Shown in pieces: positions 34,113-42,264 of a DNA stretch of 64,000 nucleotides. A model generated the notes under the pieces. That model was given only the letters and a program-made list of their open reading frames with translations. It was not told the DNA's origin and made no database searches. Numbering within the stretch: position 1 is the first letter of the stretch; every line of letters starts with the position of its first letter. Source of the stretch: Hydrogenophaga sp. (GTDB lineage Bacteria; Pseudomonadota; Gammaproteobacteria; Burkholderiales; Burkholderiaceae_C); assembly GCF_026125785.1 (NCBI RefSeq), contig NZ_JAHCKL010000005.1:1-64000 (forward strand), read 5' to 3'. The position numbers and the translations under genes are program-made.

Positions 34113-35333
34113 TCAGGTCAGCGGCATGGGCTCGGTCTCGAGTTCGCTTTGCGCGATACGCCCATGCAGCAGCACCCGCGCCAGCGCCTGGCGCTCGGCG
34201 TCGTTGAGCACATCCATCGGATGGGCACCATGCGGATCGAGCGAGACCGTACCCATGCCCAGGCGCGGCCTGAAGATCTGGCGTTCCTTGCGGTCGTTCA
34301 TCACCGTCATCGGGTGGGAGACGGCATGGCGCAACTTGGCCACCGTCTCGGTGATCGGCGGCGCGTGGCGGTCCGCCGTGAGCACCACCACGAAACAACG
34401 CGGATGGTAGAGACCCACCACACCCCTGAAGCCGGCGGCGCGGCGGATGCGGGCGGCCATGGTGACGAGAATCTGCGACTCCACGCCCGCGCCCGCCGAG
34501 TCCGCCAGTTCGTACAGGTTGCTCACGTACAGGCAGATCACCGTGCATTCCCCATCGTTCTGGGCGGTGCGCCAGAAGAAATGCTCCACCTGGGCGAGCA
34601 GGGCGGCACCCGTGGGCAGGCCGGTGGCGGGATCCGAACCCTGTTGCAGGCGAGACAACCGGATGAGTTCGCGGTTGTGCCGGTTGCGCAGCAGGCCCAG
34701 CACCGTGGCCATGAGGAAGTACAGCACGGTGGCCGTGGCGGTGAGCAGCCAGGCGCCCAGGCCCAGGCCCTGCACGTCGAGGCCGCGCAGGTAGAGGCCA
34801 CAAGTCATTACCGCCAGACACACCAGGGCCAGCAGCATGCGTGGCGCAAGCGGGTCCCCCAGGCGAGCGGCGCGCATCACGGCCACGAAGGCGAGCAGCA
34901 CCGGCACCAGGTTGACCACGGCGGAAAACAGCATCAGCTCGCGGAACTGCTCGGCGTGAACCTGCGTGGCCGCTGCGGCCAGGCCCAGCGCGGCCAGGCC
35001 CAGAACGACCGCGGCCCATGCGGTGAGGCGGTGCACCATCGCATCCTCCCGCACGCCACCGAGCCAACTGCCCAGGTAGTACAGCGCCATCGCACCCGCG
35101 GCAGGCCCCATGCCGGCCTTGAGGACCATCAGCACGCGCGGCGGCAGTCCGGGCACGAGCTGTTCCGGCAGGCCGGTGATGACCACGCAGCTCGCGCCTG
35201 TGATGAACACGAACAGGAGATTGCGCACCGAGCTTTTGGATCGGCTGTCCAGCACATCGGCCAGTGCCAGGGCGGCCAGCGTCAGCACGCCACCCAGCAT
35301 GGCTGACCAGATCGCGACCTCGGGAAACGACAT
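34113..35333 (-). CDS. Membrane protein with degenerate GGDEF domain
   Basis: 406 residues: six or seven predicted membrane helices in the first ~215 residues, then a GGDEF-like domain starting DPATGLPTGAALLAQVEHFF (the usual DxLTGLxNR). The active-site GG(D/E)EF loop is replaced by GLYHPRCF, and the metal-binding Asp of the first strand region is not evident, so diguanylate cyclase activity is unlikely. It may be a c-di-GMP or GTP sensor, or purely structural. ATG 35333 chosen; a TTG 33 bp upstream is less likely. Flanked by promoters on both sides. Confidence 0.75.
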   Translation of the reverse strand: MSFPEVAIWSAMLGGVLTLAALALADVLDSRSKSSVRNLLFVFITGASCVVITGLPEQLVPGLPPRVLMVLKAGMGPAAGAMALYYLGSWLGGVREDAMVHRLTAWAAVVLGLAALGLAAAATQVHAEQFRELMLFSAVVNLVPVLLAFVAVMRAARLGDPLAPRMLLALVCLAVMTCGLYLRGLDVQGLGLGAWLLTATATVLYFLMATVLGLLRNRHNRELIRLSRLQQGSDPATGLPTGAALLAQVEHFFWRTAQNDGECTVICLYVSNLYELADSAGAGVESQILVTMAARIRRAAGFRGVVGLYHPRCFVVVLTADRHAPPITETVAKLRHAVSHPMTVMNDRKERQIFRPRLGMGTVSLDPHGAHPMDVLNDAERQALARVLLHGRIAQSELETEPMPLT

Positions 35334-35500
35334 GGGCGAATTATGGGTTGGGTATCGATGGCTCAAGCGGACCTATTGCACGCTTGCGCGAGGTATCCAT
35401 GGTCGCGCAGACAACGCGCCGCTGTCCCGTGGAAAAGACCTCGAAAGGACCGGCTCATTGGCCGAACAGGTCCCGGACCGGCACAAGGCCGGAACCGCTT
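35334..35500. other. Intergenic, upstream of the GGDEF-like gene
   Basis: 167 bp between the GGDEF-like start and the stop of the next minus-strand gene. It must carry the GGDEF-like promoter; I see no recognisable operator or terminator in it. Confidence 0.4.
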
Positions 35501-35890
35501 TCAGTGCCGGCTCATCAGCCCTTCGGCTTGCACCCGGTGGGAGGCGCGCTGCCGGCTGCTGCGGTCCTCGCCATGACGGCTGCGGGGCCGCAGCTTGGGC
35601 ATGGGCTCCAGAAAGGTGGAATGCTGGCGCAGCAGCATATGGGCCTCCACCTGCGTTCGCCGCTTGCGCCAGACATGCAGCACCAGCAGGCCGACCCCCA
35701 GGGCCAGCGCCATCCAGGCCGGGGCGAGCAGGGCACGCGCGGCCATGCGGAGGTCTTCCTTGACACTCATCACGATGGACAGCAGCCACAGGCCGGTGCC
35801 ACCCACCATCGCCCCCAATGCGTTGTCCAGCAAGGTCTGGCTGCGACGGCGTCGGGTGGAACGCCGGCGCCGTGGCGTCGGGTGGCTCAT
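35501..35890 (-). CDS. Hypothetical membrane protein
   Basis: 129 residues: an Arg-rich N-terminus (PTPRRRRSTRRRRSQ), two membrane helices (about 22-42, NALGAMVGGTGLWLLSIVM, and about 54-72, LLAPAWMALALGVGLLVLHVW) and a basic, polar tail. No family recognised. The Arg-rich head should face the cytoplasm. Confidence 0.55.
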   Translation of the reverse strand: MSHPTPRRRRSTRRRRSQTLLDNALGAMVGGTGLWLLSIVMSVKEDLRMAARALLAPAWMALALGVGLLVLHVWRKRRTQVEAHMLLRQHSTFLEPMPKLRPRSRHGEDRSSRQRASHRVQAEGLMSRH

Positions 35891-36069
35891 GCAGTGAAAA
35901 CGGATGACTGAGGTGTGAAGGAGCGGCGATCATGCGCCGGCACCGTGCACTTGCCGCTCACGTCCCGACGAAAAGGACGATTGGCCGGCTGGCCGTAAGA
36001 ACCATTAAGCACTTGGTTCTGATGTGCTGCGCGGCTGTAGGCCAAAGGCCTGAGCGGGCGCTCTGCAGG
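35891..36069. other. Intergenic region with hairpins
   Basis: 179 bp with no gene. It contains two inverted repeats: AGAACCA / TGGTTCT (35998-36020, 9-nt loop) and AGGCC / GGCCT (36039-36051, 3-nt loop). The second lies 19 bp beyond the FAD oxidoreductase stop and could be its terminator. The left part should hold the promoter of the 129-residue membrane protein. Confidence 0.4.
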
Positions 36070-37728
36070 TCAGGCGGCCTTGGCCAGCGCCGGTGCCGCG
36101 GCTGCGTTCTGGTAGCCCGTGCGCATGAGTGGCGTGAGTGCGCCGTAGCGTGGCCACTCCAGCAGCACGCCCTGTTGGCGCAACTGGTGCTGGAAATCGG
36201 CGAGCAGGCGGGGACTGCTGCGCACGGCGCGCGCAGGCGCGCCGTGGTTCAGCGCGAAGGCCGCGAGGCTGCCTGCGGCTTCGCCGATGCTCCACTCCGT
36301 GGCGTGTTCGCGGAAGGCGCCGTTGGTGATGCGCGTGGTACCGATGTTCTTGCAGGCGGGCAGCAGGTTGTCCAGGCGTTGTGGCAGCAGGGCGCCCAGC
36401 GGAATCTGGAATGGGTAGGCGTCGATGTCGACGGTATTGCGCCCACGCGTGCTGGGGTGCAGATCGATGCGGTAGGCGCCGATGCCCACGCTGTCGTGGA
36501 AGGTTTCGGCGCTGCCGTGCCCTGCGCGCGCGGCAACGCCGATGTGCTGTTCGAGCACGGTGAATTCGGCCTGTATGCGGCGTCCCTCGCGCCAATAGAC
36601 CTGTTGCGCCATGCCATCGGCGGAGCCCAGCACGTCGCCACGCAGCCGCAGGCCCGCGTAGCCCTGGCCACCGTCGTGCCGAGGGGCTTCGGTCTGCATC
36701 CAGTAGAAGAAACCCAGGCTGAAGAGACGTGCTTCGCGCAGCGCCTGCTGCTCTTCCTCCGGCGCCACGCCGATGAGGGGCTTCTCCCAGTAGTCCATCT
36801 GCGGCCAGTTGGCCAGCGTGATGTCGCTGGCGTAGGCGCCGGGGCGGAAGTGACCGCGCCAGGCAATGCGCCGTGCGTGCCAGAGGTCGTAGAGGCCGCT
36901 CTGGTCCGTGGGTCCCGCGAACAGGGGCCGCGTGCGGGGCTGGTGGGTGACGAAGTCCGACAGGGTCCAGCTGTACTGCGCGTTGGGCCAGCAGGGCAAT
37001 TGCAGTGTGCGAAAGCGGTCGTACCCTTCGGGCTTGTCGATGACGTGGTTCTCGCCGGGGTGGTATTCCATGGCAAAGCACCATGTCACGGCCTGCTGGT
37101 CCCAGGGATCGGCCTGCGGCAGCGCGTGGGGCTCTTGCGTGGCCGACTGGGCTTCGGCGCCAAAGACGTGCTCCGCGCCTGCCAGCGGCAGCAGGTGCCC
37201 GGTCTCGGTGGCGTCGATGAAGATGGCCGCTTCCAGCAAGCCCTCGTGGCCACTCTCGGTGGACCGCAGTCGCAGCGCCCGTACGCGGTCGCTCTGCAGG
37301 TCCGCCTGCACCACGCGGTGGCGCCGCAGCAGCATCAGGGTGCCGCTGGCTTCCCAGGGGGCCAGCAGTTCGTCGATGACGCGGGCGGCGACCCAGGGTT
37401 CGTGGCAGAGCGTGCTGACGTTGCCCTGGCCGGGATTGAGCAGCCAGGCGCGCGCGGCTTCGGCGGTCAGTGGCAGGTGGCGGCGGTAGTAGGCGCGGAT
37501 GCGGTGGCGCAGGTGGGCGTAGCTCTGCGATGCATGCAGGGACTCGATCCAGGGGTACTCATCCGGCGGCACGCCTTGCGCGGTGAGCTGGCCGCCGAGC
37601 CACCCGAGTTCCTCGACCAGCACCACGCGGCGCCCCAGACGCAAGGCCGACAGCGCGGCCGATACGCCGCCCAGGCCACCGCCGACGATGGCCACATCCG
37701 TTGTCCAGCCGCCTTGCACCGCTGCCAT
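36070..37728 (-). CDS. FAD-dependent oxidoreductase (FAD_oxidored family)
   Basis: 552-residue flavoprotein. The dinucleotide-binding motif is at the extreme N-terminus (VAIVGGGLGGVSAALSALRLGRRVVLVEE, residues 13-41), followed by GWLGGQLTAQGVPPDEYPWIES as in the FAD_oxidored (PF12831) family. A second conserved region IFIDATETGHLLPLAGAEHVFG marks the substrate-side FAD contact, and TTRITNGAFREHATEWSIGEAAG the C-terminal FAD end. Soluble; substrate unknown. The start is 8 bp before the stop of the upstream Bug gene, so both form one operon divergent from a LysR gene; this layout suggests catabolism of an organic acid or similar inducer. Confidence 0.85.
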   Translation of the reverse strand: MAAVQGGWTTDVAIVGGGLGGVSAALSALRLGRRVVLVEELGWLGGQLTAQGVPPDEYPWIESLHASQSYAHLRHRIRAYYRRHLPLTAEAARAWLLNPGQGNVSTLCHEPWVAARVIDELLAPWEASGTLMLLRRHRVVQADLQSDRVRALRLRSTESGHEGLLEAAIFIDATETGHLLPLAGAEHVFGAEAQSATQEPHALPQADPWDQQAVTWCFAMEYHPGENHVIDKPEGYDRFRTLQLPCWPNAQYSWTLSDFVTHQPRTRPLFAGPTDQSGLYDLWHARRIAWRGHFRPGAYASDITLANWPQMDYWEKPLIGVAPEEEQQALREARLFSLGFFYWMQTEAPRHDGGQGYAGLRLRGDVLGSADGMAQQVYWREGRRIQAEFTVLEQHIGVAARAGHGSAETFHDSVGIGAYRIDLHPSTRGRNTVDIDAYPFQIPLGALLPQRLDNLLPACKNIGTTRITNGAFREHATEWSIGEAAGSLAAFALNHGAPARAVRSSPRLLADFQHQLRQQGVLLEWPRYGALTPLMRTGYQNAAAAPALAKAA

Positions 37729-37733
37729 GCCGC

Positions 37734-38726
37734 TCAGTCGACCTTGATGCCCAGGCGGCGGATGGCCTCGCCGTAGCGCTGCGTGTCCGACTCGATGAGT
37801 TTCTGGAACTCTTGCGGCGAACCACCGCCCAGTTCGAGGCCGAGGCTGGAGAGCCGTTCGCGCACGTCGGGTGCCTGCAGGATGGTGTTGATCTCCCGGT
37901 TCAGGCGGGCCACTACAGCCTGCGGTGTGCCGGCGGGCGCCAGCACGCCGAACCAGCCGACCACGTCGAAGTTGGGAATGCCCTGCTCGATGGCGGTGGG
38001 CACGTCCGGCAGTGCCGAGCTGCGTGTGCGTGAGGTCACCGCGAGCGCGCGCAGGCGTCCGGCCTGGATGTGTGGCAGCGCGCTGGAGGGAATCTCGAAG
38101 CCCACCTGGACCTCCCCCGCGAGCAAGGCGGTCAAGGCCGGCCCCGAGCCCTTGTAGGGGATCTGCATCATGTCGATGCCGGCGTCCTTTTTCAGGAACT
38201 CGGCCGCCAGCGCCGTGGTGGTGGCGCCGCCGCCACCGGCGGCGTAGTTGAGGCTGCCAGGCGCCTTGCGCGCACCGGCCAGCAGTTCCTGCAGGGTCTT
38301 CCAGGGCTGGCTCGCTGGGGTAACCACCACCACCGGGGTGGCCGCCACCTTGATCACCGGCTCGAACGCCTTGACCGGGTCGTAACGCAGCGAGCTGTAG
38401 AGCGCACCGCTGCCGGCATGGCCGCTGGTGACGAAGAGCAGGGTGTGGCCGTCCGGAGCGGCCGCGGCTACAGCGGCGGTGGCGATGGTGGCGCCAGCGC
38501 CGGGCTTGTTCTCGATCACCACCGGCTGCCCCAGGCTGGTGGCCAGCTTCTGGCCGATGGCGCGCGCCAGGATGTCGGCCGAACCGCCCGGCGCGAAACC
38601 CACCACGAGGCTCACGGGCTTGGCGGGCCAGGCGGGCGCCTGGGCGTGCGCGGTCAGCGTGGCGCCTGCGCACAGCGTGGCCGCGAAGAGGGTGTGCACC
38701 AGGGTGCGGCGGGTGATGGGGAACAT
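37734..38726 (-). CDS. Bug-family tripartite tricarboxylate transporter receptor
   Basis: 330-residue periplasmic binding protein of the Bug/TctC family, greatly expanded in Burkholderiales. Signal peptide ends AHAQAPAWPAKP; then the diagnostic VSLVVGFAPGGSADILARAIGQ and VIENKPGAGATIATAAVA loops, and late GWFGVLAPAGTPQAVVARLN. It captures carboxylates or aromatic acids, but no TctA/TctB membrane genes are nearby, as is usual. ATG 38726 has AAGGAGA at 7 nt. The gene opens the operon with the FAD oxidoreductase. Confidence 0.92.
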   Translation of the reverse strand: MFPITRRTLVHTLFAATLCAGATLTAHAQAPAWPAKPVSLVVGFAPGGSADILARAIGQKLATSLGQPVVIENKPGAGATIATAAVAAAAPDGHTLLFVTSGHAGSGALYSSLRYDPVKAFEPVIKVAATPVVVVTPASQPWKTLQELLAGARKAPGSLNYAAGGGGATTTALAAEFLKKDAGIDMMQIPYKGSGPALTALLAGEVQVGFEIPSSALPHIQAGRLRALAVTSRTRSSALPDVPTAIEQGIPNFDVVGWFGVLAPAGTPQAVVARLNREINTILQAPDVRERLSSLGLELGGGSPQEFQKLIESDTQRYGEAIRRLGIKVD

Positions 38727-38821
38727 GGTTGTCTCCTTCAATGCGGACTCCAGCAGTCCTGTGAGCCCGGAATCCTAGGAGGCACAGGCCATTCCATCCA
38801 ATACCATTCAACCACTCAGGA

Positions 38822-38836
38822 ATAACATCAAGTTAT
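38822..38836 (+). promoter_or_regulatory. LysR-type T-N11-A palindrome in divergent promoter
   Basis: ATAAC-ATCAA-GTTAT, a perfect 5-bp inverted repeat with 5-bp centre, giving the T-N11-A core (T38823, A38835) recognised by LysR-type regulators. It is 22 bp before the lysR-like ATG and 96 bp upstream of the Bug-gene start, in AT-richer DNA of the 131-bp divergent gap (38727-38857). Likely recognition site for the adjacent regulator. Confidence 0.6.
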
Positions 38837-38857
38837 GCAAAACAGGAGCCCGTTGCC

Positions 38858-39781
38858 ATGAATCTGCGCCAGATCGAGGTGTTCCGCGCGGTCATGACCA
38901 CCGGGTCCACCACGGAGGCGGCCCGCCTGCTGCATGTCTCCCAGCCAGGCATCAGCCGGCTGGTGCGTCATCTGGAGCTGCAGCTCGGCGTGTCCCTGTT
39001 CGAGCGCCGCAGCGGGCGGTTGGTGCCCACGGCCGAGGCGCGAGAGTTGCAGGCCGAGATCGAAAAGGTGTACCGGGGGGTGCAGCATGTGCGCGATGTC
39101 GCGGCGCACCTGCGCTTCGGTACCCACACCACCCTGCGCGTGCTCTCCAGTGCCAACACGGCGCTGCAACTGGTGCCGCGCAGCATCGCCGCGCTCGTCG
39201 GGCAGTTTCCGGCTGCGCGTGTGCTGTTCGAGTCGCTGCCCACGCGCGAGATTGTCAAGCTGCTCGTGTCCGAGGAGGCGGACGTCGCCCTCTCCAGCGC
39301 ACCGCTGGACCACCCGGCACTGGAGATCGAGGAGATCGGCCGCTGGCAGTTGCTGTGCGCGCTGCCCGCCGGACATGCGCTGCTCAGGCAGCGCAGGCCC
39401 TCGCTGGCCTCTGCACTGACAGGCCGCCTGGTGGTCTACAGCCCGGAGGCGCCGCAGAGCGCGGTGATCGAGCATTGGATCCAGTCGCACGGGGTGGCGC
39501 GCAACGTGGCCGCGGAGGTGCGCTCCGGGCTGGCCGCGTGTTCCGTCGCGGCCACTGGCGTGGCCATGGCGTTCGTGGACGATCTGTCGGCGCGTGCGCA
39601 CCGGCCCGAAGGCCTGGTGTATGCCGCCATCGAGGGGGCGCCGAGTTTTCCGATCTTTGGCGTGCGCAACCGGCACCGCCCGCTCTCTCGCCTGGGTAAG
39701 TCCTTTCTGGAGATCGCGCGCGGCCAACTGGACCTGCTGCAAGCCTCCGGACTGCCGATCAGCGACAAGCCGCTGGCCTGA
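38858..39781 (+). CDS. LysR-family transcriptional regulator
   Basis: 307 residues. N-terminal winged helix-turn-helix (residues 1-60): LRQIEVFRAVMTTGSTTEAARLLHVSQPGISRLVRHLE. The C-terminal effector domain (about 90-295) has the periplasmic-binding-protein-like fold. AGGAG at 11 nt from the ATG. Divergent from the Bug receptor/FAD oxidoreductase operon, so it most likely controls that operon in response to its substrate and represses itself at the T-N11-A site between them. Confidence 0.93.
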   Translation: MNLRQIEVFRAVMTTGSTTEAARLLHVSQPGISRLVRHLELQLGVSLFERRSGRLVPTAEARELQAEIEKVYRGVQHVRDVAAHLRFGTHTTLRVLSSANTALQLVPRSIAALVGQFPAARVLFESLPTREIVKLLVSEEADVALSSAPLDHPALEIEEIGRWQLLCALPAGHALLRQRRPSLASALTGRLVVYSPEAPQSAVIEHWIQSHGVARNVAAEVRSGLAACSVAATGVAMAFVDDLSARAHRPEGLVYAAIEGAPSFPIFGVRNRHRPLSRLGKSFLEIARGQLDLLQASGLPISDKPLA

Positions 39782-39876
39782 CGCGCACAAGCTGTGCGTT
39801 CTCTTGCTGCGGGTTGCAGCGAAACCTCAGGGGCGTAGGATGGGTGGCCTCCCAACCCGCCACCGTTGAAGAGGCC

Positions 39877-40773
39877 ATGAACGAACGTCCCCCATCTCCA
39901 CCTCCACCGAAGTCCCTCATGCCCATTGCCGCCTTGGTGGCGGTGGGGATCCTGGCCGTGGCCGGCTACTTCGGTTGGCAGCACCACCAGGCTTCGCGCC
40001 AGACACCACCGGTGCCTCCGATGCCCGACGCGCCGGTGGCGGCAGCACCCACCGAGCCTGCCGCTTCCGCGCCCCCCGCATCGCCGCCGGCCATCGAGCA
40101 CCCGGTGGAAGAGCCGCTGGCGCAGGAGGGTGGCGGTTCCACGCCCCTGCCCGCGCTGGCCGATGCCGACCCGTATGTGCGTGAGCGTCTCATCGAACTG
40201 ATCGGGCGCCAGAACGTTCTGGGTTTCCTGCAGGTGGATGGTTTCGTGCGCCGCGCCGTGGCCACGGTGGACAACCTGGCACGCTCGCACGCGCCGGTGA
40301 TGGCCTGGCCCTTCAACCCCACGCCTGGCCGTTTTGCTACGCGCAAGGCCGAGGGCGGCTCCGCAGCGGAAACCATCCATCCGGACAACGGTGCGCGCTA
40401 CCAGCCCTGGGTGCGCATGGTCGAATCCGTGGACAGCGACCGGGCTGTCGCCTTGTACCGCCGCCTCTACCCGCTGCTCCAGCAGGCCTATGAAGACCTG
40501 GGTTTCCCAGGGCGGTACTTCAACGACCGCCTGGTCCAGGTGCTGGATCACCTGATCGCCACACCGGTGCCCGATGCGCCACCCGCCGTGACGCTGGTCG
40601 AGGTCAAGGGCCCCGTGCCTTCGGCGCGGCCGTGGGTGCGCTACGAGTTCGCCGATCCGTCGCTGGAGGCGCGCTCGGCCGGTCAGAAGATCCTGCTGCG
40701 GGTCGGGCCGGACAACCAGCGTCGCCTGCAGGCCAAGCTGGTCGAGATCCGTGCCCGTGTGGCCCGTCGTTGA
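39877..40773 (+). CDS. DUF3014 family membrane-anchored protein
   Basis: 298 residues: Pro-rich cytosolic head (NERPPSPPPPKS), one membrane helix (LMPIAALVAVGILAVAGYFG, about 14-33), a Pro/Ala-rich periplasmic linker (about 42-85), then the DUF3014 domain (about 90-290) with DADPYVRERLIELIGRQNVLGFLQVDGFVRR and NDRLVQVLDHLIATPVP. Function unknown. Own promoter likely in the 95-bp gap after lysR. The next gene starts 26 bp downstream. Confidence 0.82.
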   Translation: MNERPPSPPPPKSLMPIAALVAVGILAVAGYFGWQHHQASRQTPPVPPMPDAPVAAAPTEPAASAPPASPPAIEHPVEEPLAQEGGGSTPLPALADADPYVRERLIELIGRQNVLGFLQVDGFVRRAVATVDNLARSHAPVMAWPFNPTPGRFATRKAEGGSAAETIHPDNGARYQPWVRMVESVDSDRAVALYRRLYPLLQQAYEDLGFPGRYFNDRLVQVLDHLIATPVPDAPPAVTLVEVKGPVPSARPWVRYEFADPSLEARSAGQKILLRVGPDNQRRLQAKLVEIRARVARR

Positions 40774-40799
40774 GTCCCTGCATGAGGTAGATTGTCGCG

Positions 40800-41453
40800 A
40801 TGCCGACCGCCCCACGCCCCATGGTTCTGCTCACCGGCTTCGATGCCTTCGGAGGACAGTCCGTCAACCCGAGCTGGCTCGCGGTGCAGGCGTTGGACGG
40901 GTGGCGCGTGCTGGGCCATACCGTGACGGCGGTGCAACTGCCCACCGTCTTCGGCGCGGCGCTGCAGGGGCTCAACGCGGCGCTTGAGACGCACCGGCCC
41001 GCGCTGGTCATCTGCGTGGGCCAGGCGGGCGGGCGCCGCGCGATCTCGCTGGAGCGCGTGGCCATCAACGTGGACGACGCCCCCATCGCCGACAACGCGG
41101 GAGCGCGGCCTGTCGATACCCCCGTGTTGCACGGTGCGCCCGCGGCCTATTTCACCGGCCTGCCCATCAAGGCCATGCTCAGCGCGCTGCAAAAGGCCGG
41201 CGTGCCGGCGGAGGTCTCGCAGACCGCCGGCACCTTCGTCTGCAACCACCTGTTCTTTGGCCTCATGCATGCCTTGCACACGCAGCGCGCGCTGCGGCAC
41301 ACCCGGGGCGGTTTCGTGCACGTGCCCTGGTTGCCCGAACAGGGTTCGCCCAGCATGGCGCTGGACGACATTGCGCGTGGCCTGAGGCTGGCCGTGCGTT
41401 GCGCGCTCAAGGTGCAGAAAGACGACGCGCTCGCGGCGGGCGCCACGCACTGA
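40800..41453 (+). CDS. pcp: Pyroglutamyl-peptidase I
   Basis: 217-residue cysteine peptidase (C15) that removes N-terminal pyroglutamate. Start LTGFDAFGGQSVNPSW, catalytic Glu region VGQAGGRRAISLERVAIN, catalytic Cys in GTFVCNHLFF (about 144) and His in GGFVHVPWLPEQ (about 168). Cytosolic. 26 bp after the DUF3014 stop, so co-transcribed. Its stop codon is part of a 16-bp palindrome shared with the convergent gene. Confidence 0.93.
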   Translation: MPTAPRPMVLLTGFDAFGGQSVNPSWLAVQALDGWRVLGHTVTAVQLPTVFGAALQGLNAALETHRPALVICVGQAGGRRAISLERVAINVDDAPIADNAGARPVDTPVLHGAPAAYFTGLPIKAMLSALQKAGVPAEVSQTAGTFVCNHLFFGLMHALHTQRALRHTRGGFVHVPWLPEQGSPSMALDDIARGLRLAVRCALKVQKDDALAAGATH

Positions 41454-41465
41454 GGACGTCCTCAG
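41450..41465. terminator. Palindrome joining two convergent stop codons
   Basis: CTGAGG-ACGT-CCTCAG: a 6-bp stem with 4-nt loop, perfect 16-bp palindrome, containing the stop codons of pcp (TGA 41451-41453) and of the convergent GIY-YIG-like gene (TGA, 41464-41462). It could serve as a short shared terminator, although there is no T-tract. Confidence 0.45.
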
Positions 41466-41785
41466 GCCTGCCAGACGCCGAAACCGGCCGAGCGCAGATC
41501 GATCGCCACCTCGATCTCCTTGTCCACCGCCTCCTCGTAGCGCATGGGGTTGAACCCCTCGTACAGGTCCGGCAGCAGCCGCAGGCCGTACTTCATCACG
41601 TAGGCGTTGGCCTGTATGCCAGCCTTGTGGCGGTCAAAGCGCAGGTCCGGGTCCAGCCCCGTCATGCCCACGTACACGCAGGGCCTGCCGTCCAGGTACG
41701 CCGGATTGCACGCACGGAACCTGCGCTCCCCGAGCACATCCGGGTGCAGCTCGATCACGTAGACGTTGTGGTGCGGGCGGGGCAT
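41462..41785 (-). CDS. GIY-YIG-like small protein
   Basis: 107 residues with a GIY-YIG-like core: VYVIEL (residues 8-13) and PCVYVGMTGLDPDLRFDRHKAG (about 35-56) supply the paired Tyr, Gly, Arg and His, and EEAVDKEIEVA (about 84-94) could offer the metal-binding Glu. The first motif lacks the typical Gly. It may be a nuclease-like DNA or RNA cutter or an inactive relative; no homologue is named. Cytosolic. Confidence 0.6.
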   Translation of the reverse strand: MPRPHHNVYVIELHPDVLGERRFRACNPAYLDGRPCVYVGMTGLDPDLRFDRHKAGIQANAYVMKYGLRLLPDLYEGFNPMRYEEAVDKEIEVAIDLRSAGFGVWQA

Positions 41786-41824
41786 GGATCACCTGGGGGA
41801 GGCGCCTGTGCCAGGCCGGCAGGC

Positions 41825-42232
41825 TCAGAGCCAGACACGCCCCGGTGCCGGCCCGGTGTCGATGGTGAACTCCGGCGTGCCGCCGAGCACGAAAGCCCCC
41901 AGCACCAGGCTGAGCAGCGCCATGAACAGGCTGGCCCAGAACGCGGTCCAGAAGCCGTCGAGCTTGAAGCCATCGACCAGCCTGGCCACCAGCAGCAGCA
42001 TCAAGGCGTTGATCACCAGCAGGAACAGTCCGAAGGTGACCAGGGTGAGCGGCAGCGTCAGCAGCACCAGCAGCGGCCGCACGATCGCATTCGCCAGGCC
42101 CAGCAGCAGCGCCGAGACCGCGAGCGACCCCGTACTGCTGAAGTGCATGCCTTTGAAGACATGGCTGGCTACCCAGAGCGCGAAGGCGGTGAGGGCCCAG
42201 TGGAGGAGGAAGGGGGTGAGGTTGGCGAGCAT
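41825..42232 (-). CDS. Four-helix membrane protein of the YvlD/phage-holin IV family
   Basis: 135 residues with four hydrophobic segments: LLHWALTAFALWVAS, the conserved ALLLGLANAIVRPLLVLLTLPLTLVTFGLFLLVINALMLLLVARL pair, and FWASLFMALLSLVLGAFVLG. This is the widespread DUF (phage holin superfamily IV) protein whose name comes from remote similarity only; there is no prophage here. Located directly downstream of glnS on the same strand (32-bp gap). Confidence 0.85.
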   Translation of the reverse strand: MLANLTPFLLHWALTAFALWVASHVFKGMHFSSTGSLAVSALLLGLANAIVRPLLVLLTLPLTLVTFGLFLLVINALMLLLVARLVDGFKLDGFWTAFWASLFMALLSLVLGAFVLGGTPEFTIDTGPAPGRVWL

Positions 42233-42252
42233 GCGGTGGTTTCCTTGGCCGG

Positions 42253-42264
42253 GGCCTGTTCACA
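42253..42264. repeat. Copy of recurrent 12-mer GGCCTGTTCACA
   Basis: The 12-mer abuts the glnS stop codon. The same word occurs at 33496-33507 after the terB-like gene, and its first 11 bases at 20261-20271 near the DUF2189 stop. All three copies are intergenic and lie just downstream of a minus-strand gene, reading TGTGAACAGGCC relative to that gene. Confidence 0.5.

Noticed and set aside
41825-42232. Prophage remnant suggested by the phage-holin name
   Set aside because: The family name comes from remote similarity of short four-helix proteins; there is no integrase, lysin, capsid gene or att site nearby.
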